From the NCBI GenBank assembly GCA_040882605.1, contig JBBEAY010000061.1:16834-80833 (forward strand): a stretch of 64,000 bases of DNA. Reading direction: 5' to 3'. The notes under the pieces are model-generated. The model was given only the letters and a program-made list of their open reading frames with translations. It ran no database searches and had not been told where the DNA came from. Shown here piece after piece: positions 1-8,202 of this stretch. How positions within the stretch are numbered: position 1 is the first letter of the stretch; each line of letters begins with the position of its first letter. The DNA comes from JAOUEA01 sp040882605 (lineage in GTDB: Bacteria; Actinomycetota; UBA4738; HRBIN12). Position numbers and translations under genes: made by a program.

Positions 1-2545
1 CCATCTCGAGCGCGTTCTTCACGTCGGTGCAGAACACGAACGCCTCACCGAGGTCTCTCGCGGCCGAGCCGGAGATCAGCTTGGCCGCCGCCAAGCGGTC
101 GATCGCCTCGAGCGTGCGACGCGACCGGATCTCGGGGTGCGCGCCTCCGTGGCGCATGAGTGACAGCTCCACCGCGAACTGCACGTCGGCGAGCGAGCCG
201 ATGCCGAGCTTGAAGTGGAACTTCGCCGCCTCGGGAGGCTTCACGCGCTCGCGCTCGATGCGCTCGCGCATGCGGCGGATGTCGGCCACCCGGTCGATCG
301 TGATGCCCTCGTGCGGGAACGCCGCGTCGGCCGCGTTGAGCTCGAAGCGCCGTCCGAGGTCAGGGTCGCCTGCGACGGCGCGGGCGCGCAGCAGCGCCTG
401 GAACTCCCAGGTCTCGGCGTATCGCTGCCAGTACTCGAGGTAGCCCGCGATCGATCTCGCCAGCGGACCGTTGCGCCCCTCGGGGCGGAGGTCGGCGTCG
501 GGCTCCCATCCGGCCTCGCGCACGCGCCCCAGCACCCGCTCGGCGAGGCGCCCGGCGAGCCGCTGCGCACCGGCGCCCTCACCCTCGTAGACGAACATCA
601 GGTCGAGGTCGCTCGCGACGTTGAGCTCGCGCGCGCCGAGCTTGCCCATGCCGATCACCGCGAACGGAAGGTCGTCCATCGCGGCGGCCTCGGCCGATGC
701 GTCTGCTCGCGCGTCTGCTCGCGCTGACTCGACCGCGTCTCGCACAACTCGCACGGCCACCGCACTCAGCGCCTCGCCCGTCTGGCGCGGCGTGAGCTCG
801 CGCCCGGCGGTGCGAGCCACCGCCTCGACGAGGTCGCCGGCGGCGTCGGTCTCGGCCCCGAGCAGGGTGTCGCTCAGCCCCCTGATGCGCGAGGGATCGG
901 CGACCAGCAGGTCGGTGGCGAACGAGCTGGCGGCGACGACGTGCGCGAGGCGACGGGCGGCGACGGGATCGTTCGCGAGCAGATCTGCCACCGCACGGTC
1001 CTGCCCATCGGCAAGCCTGCCTACCGCGTCGGCGATCCTTTCCAGTCGCAGGAGCGCCACATCGGGAGTCGGCGAGAGCGCCAGCGCCGGCGCCATGACC
1101 GGGAACAGGTTCGCGAGCACCTTGCCGATGCGCCGCGCTGGGTCAACGAGGCGCCCTAACGCGTCGTAGGAGCGAGCCGGCTCGGCGAAGCTCAAGCCCC
1201 TGAGCAACTCCTCGGTAGCGGCCCGGTCGGTGCCGTGCGAGGGATGCAGCTGCGCGGGACCGGCGAACGATTCCAGCATCGGCCGGTAGAACAGCCGTTC
1301 GTGGATCGAACGCACGAGCCCGGTCGTGCGCTCGTACTCCACAGCGAGCGCGTCGGCGTCGGCCAGCCCGAGCGAGCGAGCGAGCGTCGTCCGGGCGCGT
1401 CTGCCCGGTGGCAGGTCGTGGGTCTGCAGGTCCCGCACGATCTGCAACCGGTGTTCGACACGTCGCAGGAAGCGATAGGCATCGGCGAGCGCGACCGCGT
1501 CGGCGTCGGCCACGTACCCTTCGCGTGCGAGGGCCCCCAGGGCGGCGAGCGTGTTCGGCGTTCGCAGTCGCGCGTCGCGTCGGCCATGCACGATCTGCAA
1601 GAGCTGCACCGCGAACTCCACGTCCCTGATGCCGCCGCGCCCTCGCTTGACCTCGGTGAGCTCCTTGCCGCGTCGGCGGATGTACTCCTCGAGCCGCACC
1701 TTCGTGCGACGAACGTCGTCGATCGCGGCGGGCGCCAGCTCGCGCGGGTAGACGAAGGGTTCGATGCCTGCGAGGAACCCGTCGCCGAGCTCTGGCGGGC
1801 CCGCGATCGGCCTCGCCTTGATCATGGCCTGGCGTTCCCACGTCGCCGACTCCCGTTCGTAGTACGCGAGGGTGGCCTCGAGCGACCGGCTGAGCGCGCC
1901 TGCCCTGCCTCCGGGCCGCAGCGCCACGTCGACGCGGAGCGCGAGTCCGTCGGCGGTCGGCTCGGCCAGCATGGCCGACATGGAAGCGACGGCGCGCTCG
2001 GCGACTTCCTGCACATCGGCGCCGGTGTCGCCGTGCAGGAACAAGAGGTCGACATCGCTCGCGTAGTTCAGCTCTTGGCCGCCGAGCTTGCCGAGGCCGA
2101 CGACCGCGAGCGCGGAGTGAACGGTGAGCGAGAGCGCCTCGGCGATGCAGGCGTCGGCGATCTCGCTGATCTCGGCGACCACGTCGTCGAGGGTCGCTGC
2201 GACCAGGTCGCGCGCGGCGACCCGCATCATCGCCCGGCGCCGGAACCGTCGCAGACCTCGGCGAGGCTCGTGGCGGTCGACGTCGCCGGCGAGCTCGGCT
2301 CGCAGCGTGGCGGCGTCGCGTGCCGTGATGTCGGCGAGCGCGTGCACCTCGCCGGGGTTCGCGACCAGGAAGTCGGCCGCCGCGCTCGAGAAGCCGAGCA
2401 GCCGGGCGGCGACCTCGGTGATCTCGGGGCGGGCCAGCGCCTCTCGTGCGGCCGCGTCGTCACCGACGCGCGAGAACGCCACGCGCGCGAGCTCGGGGTC
2501 GGGAGCCTCCGCGAAGCTGCGACCCAGCATCTCGGGGGTCAGCAC
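1..2545 (-). CDS. glnE: Bifunctional glutamine synthetase adenylyltransferase/adenylyl-removing enzyme (3' end cut off by window)
   Basis: GlnE adds AMP to and removes it from glutamine synthetase in response to nitrogen status. The reading frame is open from a GTG at 2545 to the window edge, giving about 848 codons; the family is usually 950-1000 residues, so the last 100 or so are missing. Two nucleotidyltransferase domains are visible through their G-K-L-G...D-x-D motifs: GLGKLGGQELNYASDVDLLF near residue 150 (de-adenylylating half) and GMGKLGARELNVASDLDLMF near residue 635 (adenylylating half). The frame ends in ...TDVKNALEM, typical of the C-terminal helical region. An in-frame TGA at 2591-2593 closes the upstream frame, supporting the GTG. 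It lies 64 nt downstream of the acyl-CoA synthetase on the same strand. Confidence 0.95.
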   Translation of the reverse strand, partial: MLTPEMLGRSFAEAPDPELARVAFSRVGDDAAAREALARPEITEVAARLLGFSSAAADFLVANPGEVHALADITARDAATLRAELAGDVDRHEPRRGLRRFRRRAMMRVAARDLVAATLDDVVAEISEIADACIAEALSLTVHSALAVVGLGKLGGQELNYASDVDLLFLHGDTGADVQEVAERAVASMSAMLAEPTADGLALRVDVALRPGGRAGALSRSLEATLAYYERESATWERQAMIKARPIAGPPELGDGFLAGIEPFVYPRELAPAAIDDVRRTKVRLEEYIRRRGKELTEVKRGRGGIRDVEFAVQLLQIVHGRRDARLRTPNTLAALGALAREGYVADADAVALADAYRFLRRVEHRLQIVRDLQTHDLPPGRRARTTLARSLGLADADALAVEYERTTGLVRSIHERLFYRPMLESFAGPAQLHPSHGTDRAATEELLRGLSFAEPARSYDALGRLVDPARRIGKVLANLFPVMAPALALSPTPDVALLRLERIADAVGRLADGQDRAVADLLANDPVAARRLAHVVAASSFATDLLVADPSRIRGLSDTLLGAETDAAGDLVEAVARTAGRELTPRQTGEALSAVAVRVVRDAVESARADARADASAEAAAMDDLPFAVIGMGKLGARELNVASDLDLMFVYEGEGAGAQRLAGRLAERVLGRVREAGWEPDADLRPEGRNGPLARSIAGYLEYWQRYAETWEFQALLRARAVAGDPDLGRRFELNAADAAFPHEGITIDRVADIRRMRERIERERVKPPEAAKFHFKLGIGSLADVQFAVELSLMRHGGAHPEIRSRRTLEAIDRLAAAKLISGSAARDLGEAFVFCTDVKNALEM

Positions 2546-2609
2546 GTGGGCATCATCGCACCGGCGGCGCCGAGCACGGCTCGACGGCTCTCAGTCGCCC
2601 GTGCACTCC

Positions 2610-4577
2610 TCACTCGCTCAGCGTCGAACGGCGGATCGCCTCGACGACGCCCGGATCTTCCAGCGAGGAGAGATCGCCAGGGTTCTCGCCCGTCAGCGCC
2701 GCTCGCACAGCGCGGCGCACGATCTTCGCGCTGCGCGTCTTGGGCAACGCCTCGGCGAACACGACCAGCCTCGGGGTGAACGCGCTCCCCAGGTGTTCGC
2801 GCACACTCGCCCTCAGCTCCTGCACGAGGGCCGGTCCGGCTTGGGCGCCGACGCGAAGCACGACGACGCAGGCGATCGACTCCCCCTTGATCGCATCGGC
2901 CAGCCCGACGGCCGCCGACTCGGCCACGGCCGGGTGCATGGCGATCGCGGACTCGATCTCCGCGGGGCCGATGCGCTTCCCCGCCACGTTCAGGGTGTCG
3001 TCGCTTCGCCCGTGCAGGAACCAGTAGCCGTCGTCGTCGCGGCTCGCCCAGTCGCCGTGGGTCCACATACCGGGGAACCGCCGCCAATACGTGTCGAGGT
3101 AGCGCTCGGAGTCGCCCCAGATGCCTCGCGTCATCGACGGCCAGGGCTGGCGGCAGACGAGCTCCCCGACGGCGCCGGGCTGCACGGGGTCACCATGCGT
3201 ATCGATGATGTCGACGTCCATGCCGAGCGCCGGGCCTCCGAGCGACGCGATCTTGGTCGGCACGATCGGGTGCGGCGACAGGAAGCACGCTCCGACCTCC
3301 GTGCCGCCCGAGAGGTTCACGATCGAGCGGCGGCCTTCGCCGACTTCCTCATGGAGCCAGCGATAGGAGCCGGGGTCCCAGGGCTCGCCGGTCGACGCCA
3401 GCACCCTGAGCGACGAGCGGTCGTGATCGCCCAGGCGCGAGTGGGCCGAGGTGCGCATGGCGCGCACGAGCGTCGGCGATACGCCCAGCACGTTGATGCG
3501 ATGGCGTGCCACCTGCTGCATGAGCCGGTCGGACCTCGGGTGCAACGGCGAGCCCTCGGTGAGCACGACCGTGGCGCCGAGCGCAAGCGAGCCGACGATC
3601 TCCCACGGACCCATGATCCAGCCCAGGTCGGTCGCCCAATGCAACCGCTCTCCTCGATGAAGGTCGACCTGATACGCGACTTCCTCGGCGATCTTCACCA
3701 GGAAGCCGCCGTGCACGTGCACCGCGCCTTTCGGCCTTCCGGTCGTGCCGCTCGTGTACCCGATGAACAGGGGATGCTCGCTGTCGAGGGGTTCGGCGTC
3801 GAGCTTCGCGGCGTCGGGGTCGGGGTCGGGCCAGGCGACGTCGCGACCCTCGGTCATCTGCGTCGGCTCGCCGGGAACCCGCATCCACACGACCTGATGA
3901 CGCACCCCGCCGGCGATCTGGGCTGCCCGGTCGGCGACCGGCTTCATCGGCACGACCGCACCCTTTCTGAGCGTCGCGTTCGCGGTGATCACGATCTCGC
4001 AGCGCGCGTCGGCGATGCGCGTTGCCATGGCGTCGGGACCGAACCCGCTGAAGATCGGCACCCAGGTCGCACCGATCTTCGAGCAGGCCATGAGCGCGGC
4101 CACGGTCTCGATCGCCATCGGCAAGAACAGGGCGACCGTGTCGCCACGAGAGACGCCGAGCTCGCGCAGGGTCCTCGCGAGGGCGTCGGTCATCTCCCGG
4201 AGCTCGGAGAACGACGCCTCGCGCACGTCGCCGTCCTCGCCTTCCCAGACGACCGCCACGGCATCTGGGGCGCGCTCGTCCCAGCGGTCGACGCACTGTC
4301 GGGCGACGTTCGTGCGCCCGCCGCCGAACCAGGTGGCCCACTCGGGACCGCGGGAGAGGTCGACCACTCGCTCGTAGGGCGTCGAGAACTCGATGTCGAG
4401 GTCGCGGACGACGGCTTCCCAGAACCAGTTGATGTCGGCCACCGAGCGGTCGGTCAGCTCACGCAACGTGTCGATGCCTTGGGCTCGCATGAGCCGCGTG
4501 ACGTTCGCGCGTTCGATGTCGCCGGCGCCGGGAGTCCAGACGAACCGGTCTTGCTGGTCCGGCGCGTTCACGCTCAC
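2610..4577 (-). CDS. AMP-forming acyl-CoA synthetase, acetyl/acetoacetyl-CoA synthetase-like
   Basis: A 655-residue member of the ANL adenylating superfamily: it activates a carboxylate as acyl-AMP and transfers it to CoA. Visible motifs are the P-loop-like YTSGTTGRPKGAVH (about residue 270), the hinge GRSDDTLNVAGKRI (about 535) and a C-terminal LPKTRSAKIVRR with the expected catalytic lysine. The N-terminus (WFGGGRTNVARQCVDRW) resembles acetyl-CoA synthetases. It starts at a GTG 10 nt after the stop of isovaleryl-CoA dehydrogenase, so the two are probably cotranscribed. HMG-CoA lyase in the facing arm releases acetoacetate, so an acetoacetyl-CoA synthetase role fits the context; acetate, propionate or isovalerate are alternatives that sequence alone does not exclude. 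Confidence 0.85.
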   Translation of the reverse strand: MSVNAPDQQDRFVWTPGAGDIERANVTRLMRAQGIDTLRELTDRSVADINWFWEAVVRDLDIEFSTPYERVVDLSRGPEWATWFGGGRTNVARQCVDRWDERAPDAVAVVWEGEDGDVREASFSELREMTDALARTLRELGVSRGDTVALFLPMAIETVAALMACSKIGATWVPIFSGFGPDAMATRIADARCEIVITANATLRKGAVVPMKPVADRAAQIAGGVRHQVVWMRVPGEPTQMTEGRDVAWPDPDPDAAKLDAEPLDSEHPLFIGYTSGTTGRPKGAVHVHGGFLVKIAEEVAYQVDLHRGERLHWATDLGWIMGPWEIVGSLALGATVVLTEGSPLHPRSDRLMQQVARHRINVLGVSPTLVRAMRTSAHSRLGDHDRSSLRVLASTGEPWDPGSYRWLHEEVGEGRRSIVNLSGGTEVGACFLSPHPIVPTKIASLGGPALGMDVDIIDTHGDPVQPGAVGELVCRQPWPSMTRGIWGDSERYLDTYWRRFPGMWTHGDWASRDDDGYWFLHGRSDDTLNVAGKRIGPAEIESAIAMHPAVAESAAVGLADAIKGESIACVVVLRVGAQAGPALVQELRASVREHLGSAFTPRLVVFAEALPKTRSAKIVRRAVRAALTGENPGDLSSLEDPGVVEAIRRSTLSE

Positions 4578-4587
4578 GCCCTCGACC

Positions 4588-5742
4588 CTACGTGAGCCTG
4601 CCGGTCAGCTCTCGGCCGATCAACATGCGTCTGATCTCGGCGGTGCCTGCCCCGATGGTGTAGAGCTTCGCGTCACGCAGCAGGCGGCCGGCGGGCACTT
4701 CGTTCAGGTACCCGGCGCCGCCCATGCTCTGGATCGCCTCGAGCGCGACCTGCACGGCGCGCTCCGACGCCGCCAGCAGACACGCCGCCGCGGCGGCCGA
4801 ATGACGCTGGTCCGGCTCACGATCGAACCGGCCGGCGACCTCGTATGCGTAGGCGCGAGAGGACTCGAGGGCGACGAACATGTCGGCGAGCTTTCCTTGC
4901 ATGAGCTCGAACGAACCGATCGGAGCGCCGAACTGACGCCGTTCGCGCACGTAGGGAAGCACGAGATCCAGGGCCGCCTGCATGATGCCGATCGGACCGC
5001 CCGAAAGCACCACTCGCTCGGAATCGAGTCCCGACATCAGCACACGCACGCCTCGGTGCACCTCGCCGAGCACATGATCCTCGGGGATCGCACAGTCGCG
5101 GAAGACGATCTCCGCGGTCGGCGATCCTCGCATGCCGAGCTTGTCCATCTTCGGGGAAACGCTGAATCCGGCCATGTCGCGCTCGACGACGAACGCCGTC
5201 ACCGATGGTGACCCTTCGTCGGCTGGCGCCGTGCGCATGTACACGATGAGCACGTCGGCCTCCGGCCCGTTCGTGATCCACATCTTCGACCCGTTCGCGA
5301 CCCAGGCACCGTCGACGCGCTCGGCCCGGCACGACATCGATCCGATCACATCGGAACCGGCATCGGCCTCGCTCATCGCCAGGGCGCCGACGTGCTCACC
5401 TGTGAGCAGCTTGGGCAGCCATCTCGCGCGTTGTGCCTCGGTGCCGTTGGCCCACAGGTTGTGCACGGCCAGGTTGGAATGCGCCGCGTACGACATGCCC
5501 ATCGACGCCGAAGCGCGTGAGATCTCCTCGACGACAACGAGATGTTCGAGGAAGCCGAGCCCGGCGCCCCCATCGATCTCGGGCACGGTCGGACCCATCA
5601 CGCCGAGATCGCCCAGTCGCGGCCAGAGCCATCGCGGGAACGTGTCGTCGCGGTCGATCGCTTCTGCCTTGGGCGCCAGCTCACGCTCGGCGAACGTCCT
5701 CACTGTCTCGCGGAGCTCGTCGATCGAGATGCGGTCGCTCAT
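4588..5742 (-). CDS. liuA: Isovaleryl-CoA dehydrogenase
   Basis: Flavin-dependent acyl-CoA dehydrogenase of 384 residues converting isovaleryl-CoA to 3-methylcrotonyl-CoA in leucine breakdown, passing electrons to ETF. The subfamily is identified by the base glutamate in SGLDSERVVLSGGPIGIMQ, the position used by isovaleryl-CoA dehydrogenases, while the position used by medium-chain enzymes is glycine/alanine-rich (YTIGAGTAEIRR). The flavin/substrate segments MSEADAGSD and WITNG are present. A longer upstream frame exists but only from the ATG at 5742 does it match the family; a TAGTTT box lies 8 nt before it. It is divergent from liuB, with about 118 nt between them, and is first in a minus-strand pair with the acyl-CoA synthetase. 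Confidence 0.93.
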   Translation of the reverse strand: MSDRISIDELRETVRTFAERELAPKAEAIDRDDTFPRWLWPRLGDLGVMGPTVPEIDGGAGLGFLEHLVVVEEISRASASMGMSYAAHSNLAVHNLWANGTEAQRARWLPKLLTGEHVGALAMSEADAGSDVIGSMSCRAERVDGAWVANGSKMWITNGPEADVLIVYMRTAPADEGSPSVTAFVVERDMAGFSVSPKMDKLGMRGSPTAEIVFRDCAIPEDHVLGEVHRGVRVLMSGLDSERVVLSGGPIGIMQAALDLVLPYVRERRQFGAPIGSFELMQGKLADMFVALESSRAYAYEVAGRFDREPDQRHSAAAAACLLAASERAVQVALEAIQSMGGAGYLNEVPAGRLLRDAKLYTIGAGTAEIRRMLIGRELTGRLT

Positions 5743-5770
5743 GGACGTACAAACTACGCCGCCCGCGGGC

Positions 5771-5823
5771 CTGAAGCAGCGAAGCGATAGACGGCCAGGG
5801 AGCCTGAAGGAGCGAAGCGATAG
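5771..5823. repeat. Short direct repeat between the divergent leucine operons
   Basis: Two 20-nt copies (5771-5790 and 5804-5823) of CTGAAGSAGCGAAGCGATAG, differing at one base and spaced 33 nt start to start. They fill the gap between the divergent liuA and liuB genes. The same AGCGAAGCG/AGCGAGGCG theme recurs near 37.9 kb, suggesting a dispersed extragenic repeat family rather than an operator, but I cannot exclude a regulator-binding pair. Confidence 0.6.
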
Positions 5824-5847
5824 GCCGACCAGTCGTCCCTGCGGCAG

Positions 5848-5853
5848 TAAGGT
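5848..5853 (+). promoter_or_regulatory. Probable -10 box of a leaderless liuB transcript
   Basis: TAAGGT stands 7 nt before the liuB ATG, with no Shine-Dalgarno-like sequence in between. No convincing -35 is visible upstream because that position lies in the direct repeat. Confidence 0.45.
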
Positions 5854-5860
5854 GCTGGCG

Positions 5861-7426
5861 ATGACGCGGCTGGCCACGCACGCCGATCCGGCCTCACAAG
5901 GGTTCGCGGACAACGAACGGGCGATGCGTGGGCTCGTCGACGACCTGCACCGACGGCTCGACTCGGTCCGGGCGGGCGGTGGCGAAGCCGCGACCGAGCG
6001 ACATCGCTCGCGAGGAAAGCTCACGGCGCGCGAGCGCATCGAGCGGCTCGTCGACCGCGGGGCGGCCTTCCTCGAGCTCTCGGCCCTCGCGGCTTGCGAC
6101 ATGTACGACGGTGAGGCGCCCGGCGCCGGCATCGTGAGCGGCATCGGTCCGATCCACGGTTCTCCGTGCGTGATCGTCGCGAACGACGCCACGGTGAAGG
6201 GCGGCACCTATTTCCCGGTGACGGTGAAGAAGCATCTGCGCGCGCAGGAGGTCGCCCTCGAGAACCGGCTTCCCTGCGTCTACCTGGTGGATTCGGGCGG
6301 CGCGTATCTGCCGCTGCAGGCCGACGTGTTCCCGGACCGGGAGCACTTCGGGCGCATCTTCTACAACCAGGCGCGCATGTCGGCGGCGGGCATCGCGCAG
6401 ATCGCGGCGGTGATGGGGTCGTGCACAGCCGGCGGCGCCTACGTGCCGGCCATGTCGGACGAGACGGTGATCGTCCGCAGCACGGGCACGATCTTCCTCG
6501 GGGGGCCACCGCTCGTGAAGGCTGCCACCGGCGAGGATGTCGACCCCCAGGAGCTCGGAGGCGCCGACGTGCACACCCGCACGAGCGGTGTGGCCGACCA
6601 TGAGGCGGCCGACGACGACCAGGCGCTCCGCATCGTGCGCGAGATCGTCCCGCACCTGAACCTGCCTGGCGACCGGGCGTGGGAGATCACCGACGCGGTC
6701 GAGCCCGCGGTCGACCCGTCGAGCCTGTACGGCGTGATCCCGCACGATCTGTCGCTTGCCTACGACGTGCGGGAGGTGATCGCGCGCGTGGTGGACGGGT
6801 CGGCGTTCCACGAGTTCAAGCGGCTCTACGGCGAAACACTCGTGTGCGGGTTCGCGCGCATCCACGGGCACCCGGTGGCGGTGCTCGCGAACAACGGCAT
6901 CCTGTTCTCGGAGTCGGCGCTCAAAGGCGCGCACTTCATCGAGCTCGCGTGCGAGCGAGGCGTGCCACTCGTCTTCCTGCAGAACATCACAGGCTTCATG
7001 GTCGGTCGCGAGTACGAGGCCGGCGGCATCGCGAAGGACGGCGCGAAGCTCGTGACCGCGGTGGCGTGCGCGAACGTGCCCAAGTTCACGGTGATCATCG
7101 GCGGGTCGTTCGGCGCCGGGAACTACGCGATGTGCGGACGTGCATACGGCCCCCGGCAGCTCTACATGTGGCCGAACGCGCGCATCTCGGTCATGGGTGG
7201 AGTGCAGGCGGCGAAGGTGCTGACGACGGTCGGCGGCGACCCCCACGACGAGCAGCAGACGATCGACCGCTACGAGGCCGAGGGCAGTCCGTACCACTCG
7301 ACGGCGCGGCTGTGGGACGACGGTGTGATCGACCCCCTCGACACGCGGAAGGTGCTGGCACTCGGTCTCGACGCGGCCTCGCGCGCACCGCTCGAGCCGA
7401 CGACCTTCGGGGTGTTTCGGATGTGA
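5861..7426 (+). CDS. liuB: 3-methylcrotonyl-CoA carboxylase, carboxyltransferase (beta) subunit
   Basis: A 521-residue acyl-CoA carboxylase beta subunit that moves CO2 from carboxybiotin onto 3-methylcrotonyl-CoA to make 3-methylglutaconyl-CoA. Both crotonase-like halves are intact: N-terminal RGKLTARERIERLVD, VANDATVKGGTYFPVTVKKH and the oxyanion segment GSCTAGGAYVPAMSDE; C-terminal LQNITGFMVGREYEAGGIAK and GGSFGAGNYAMCGRAYGPR. The YEAGGIAKDGAKL segment and the context favour methylcrotonyl- over propionyl-CoA. An upstream in-frame extension exists, but the ATG at 5861 gives the family length. Its TGA overlaps the next gene's GTG (GTGA). Confidence 0.93.
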   Translation: MTRLATHADPASQGFADNERAMRGLVDDLHRRLDSVRAGGGEAATERHRSRGKLTARERIERLVDRGAAFLELSALAACDMYDGEAPGAGIVSGIGPIHGSPCVIVANDATVKGGTYFPVTVKKHLRAQEVALENRLPCVYLVDSGGAYLPLQADVFPDREHFGRIFYNQARMSAAGIAQIAAVMGSCTAGGAYVPAMSDETVIVRSTGTIFLGGPPLVKAATGEDVDPQELGGADVHTRTSGVADHEAADDDQALRIVREIVPHLNLPGDRAWEITDAVEPAVDPSSLYGVIPHDLSLAYDVREVIARVVDGSAFHEFKRLYGETLVCGFARIHGHPVAVLANNGILFSESALKGAHFIELACERGVPLVFLQNITGFMVGREYEAGGIAKDGAKLVTAVACANVPKFTVIIGGSFGAGNYAMCGRAYGPRQLYMWPNARISVMGGVQAAKVLTTVGGDPHDEQQTIDRYEAEGSPYHSTARLWDDGVIDPLDTRKVLALGLDAASRAPLEPTTFGVFRM

Positions 7427-8202
7427 GTGACGTGCTCGTGACTCGCGAGGGGCCCGTCGTGACCCTAACGCTCGACCGTCCCGACCGGCGCAATGCGCTC
7501 GACCCGGGTTTGCTCGGCGCGCTCGCTGCGGCGATCGACGACGTGTCGAGCGACGACGAGGTGCGCGTTTTGGTGTTGACGGGCGCGGGCAGCTCGTTCT
7601 CGGCCGGCGCCGATCTCGAGTGGATGCGCAGGAGCGTCGAGCTCTCCGACGAGCGGAACCGGGAGGACACCGCCGCGATGGCCGAGGCGTTCGAGACCGT
7701 GGACCGATGTCCGAAAGCGGTCATCGCCCGGGTGAACGGACCGGCGATCGGGGGCGGCGCGGGCCTCGTCGCATGCGCTGATGTGGCCGTGGCGGTCGAG
7801 GGCACTCGTTTCGCGTTCGCCGAGGCGCGGCTGGGGCTGCTGCCGGCGGTGATCTCGCCGTATGTGTTGCGCGCGATCGGACCCGGACGCGCGCGGGAGC
7901 TCTTCACGAGCGGTCGCCCGTTCGAGGCCGCCGAGGCCGAGGCGTACGGACTCGTGCATCACGTCGTTGCCGCCGATGCCCTCGATGCCTGGGTCGACAT
8001 CATGGTGCACAACTTCCTGGCGTGCGCCCCCGAGGCCCTCGCGGCGAACAAACGGCTCGTCCGCGACGCCACCGCCTCGCTCGCCCTGCCAGATCTGGTC
8101 GATCGCATCGCCGAGGCACGGGCGAGCGCCCAGGGCCAGGAGGGTATCGCCGCGTTCCTCGAGAAGCGCACGCCGAGATGGTTGAGCTCCGCAGACTCCT
8201 GA
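7423..8202 (+). CDS. liuC: Enoyl-CoA hydratase/isomerase family protein, probable methylglutaconyl-CoA hydratase
   Basis: A 259-residue crotonase-fold protein expected to hydrate 3-methylglutaconyl-CoA to HMG-CoA. The CoA-binding oxyanion segments are SSFSAGADLEWM (about residue 63) and NGPAIGGGAGLVACADVAVA (about 105), and the conserved FAEARLGLLPAVISPYV stretch follows, with glutamate present. It starts at a GTG sharing 4 nt with the liuB stop, indicating translational coupling, and its last 25 nt overlap the start of liuD. The substrate is inferred from its place between the two carboxylase subunits; the family alone would allow other enoyl-CoAs. Confidence 0.88.
   Translation: MSDVLVTREGPVVTLTLDRPDRRNALDPGLLGALAAAIDDVSSDDEVRVLVLTGAGSSFSAGADLEWMRRSVELSDERNREDTAAMAEAFETVDRCPKAVIARVNGPAIGGGAGLVACADVAVAVEGTRFAFAEARLGLLPAVISPYVLRAIGPGRARELFTSGRPFEAAEAEAYGLVHHVVAADALDAWVDIMVHNFLACAPEALAANKRLVRDATASLALPDLVDRIAEARASAQGQEGIAAFLEKRTPRWLSSADS

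Noticed and set aside
4585..4590. Leaderless promoter TAGGGT before the acyl-CoA synthetase
   Set aside because: It coincides with the stop codon of isovaleryl-CoA dehydrogenase only 10 nt upstream, so operon transcription is the simpler reading.
2124..4595. 823-codon plus-strand frame opposite the acyl-CoA synthetase
   Set aside because: No recognisable domain, and the minus strand carries all the ANL motifs.
5894..7297. 467-codon minus-strand frame over liuB
   Set aside because: Antisense shadow of a well-conserved carboxyltransferase.
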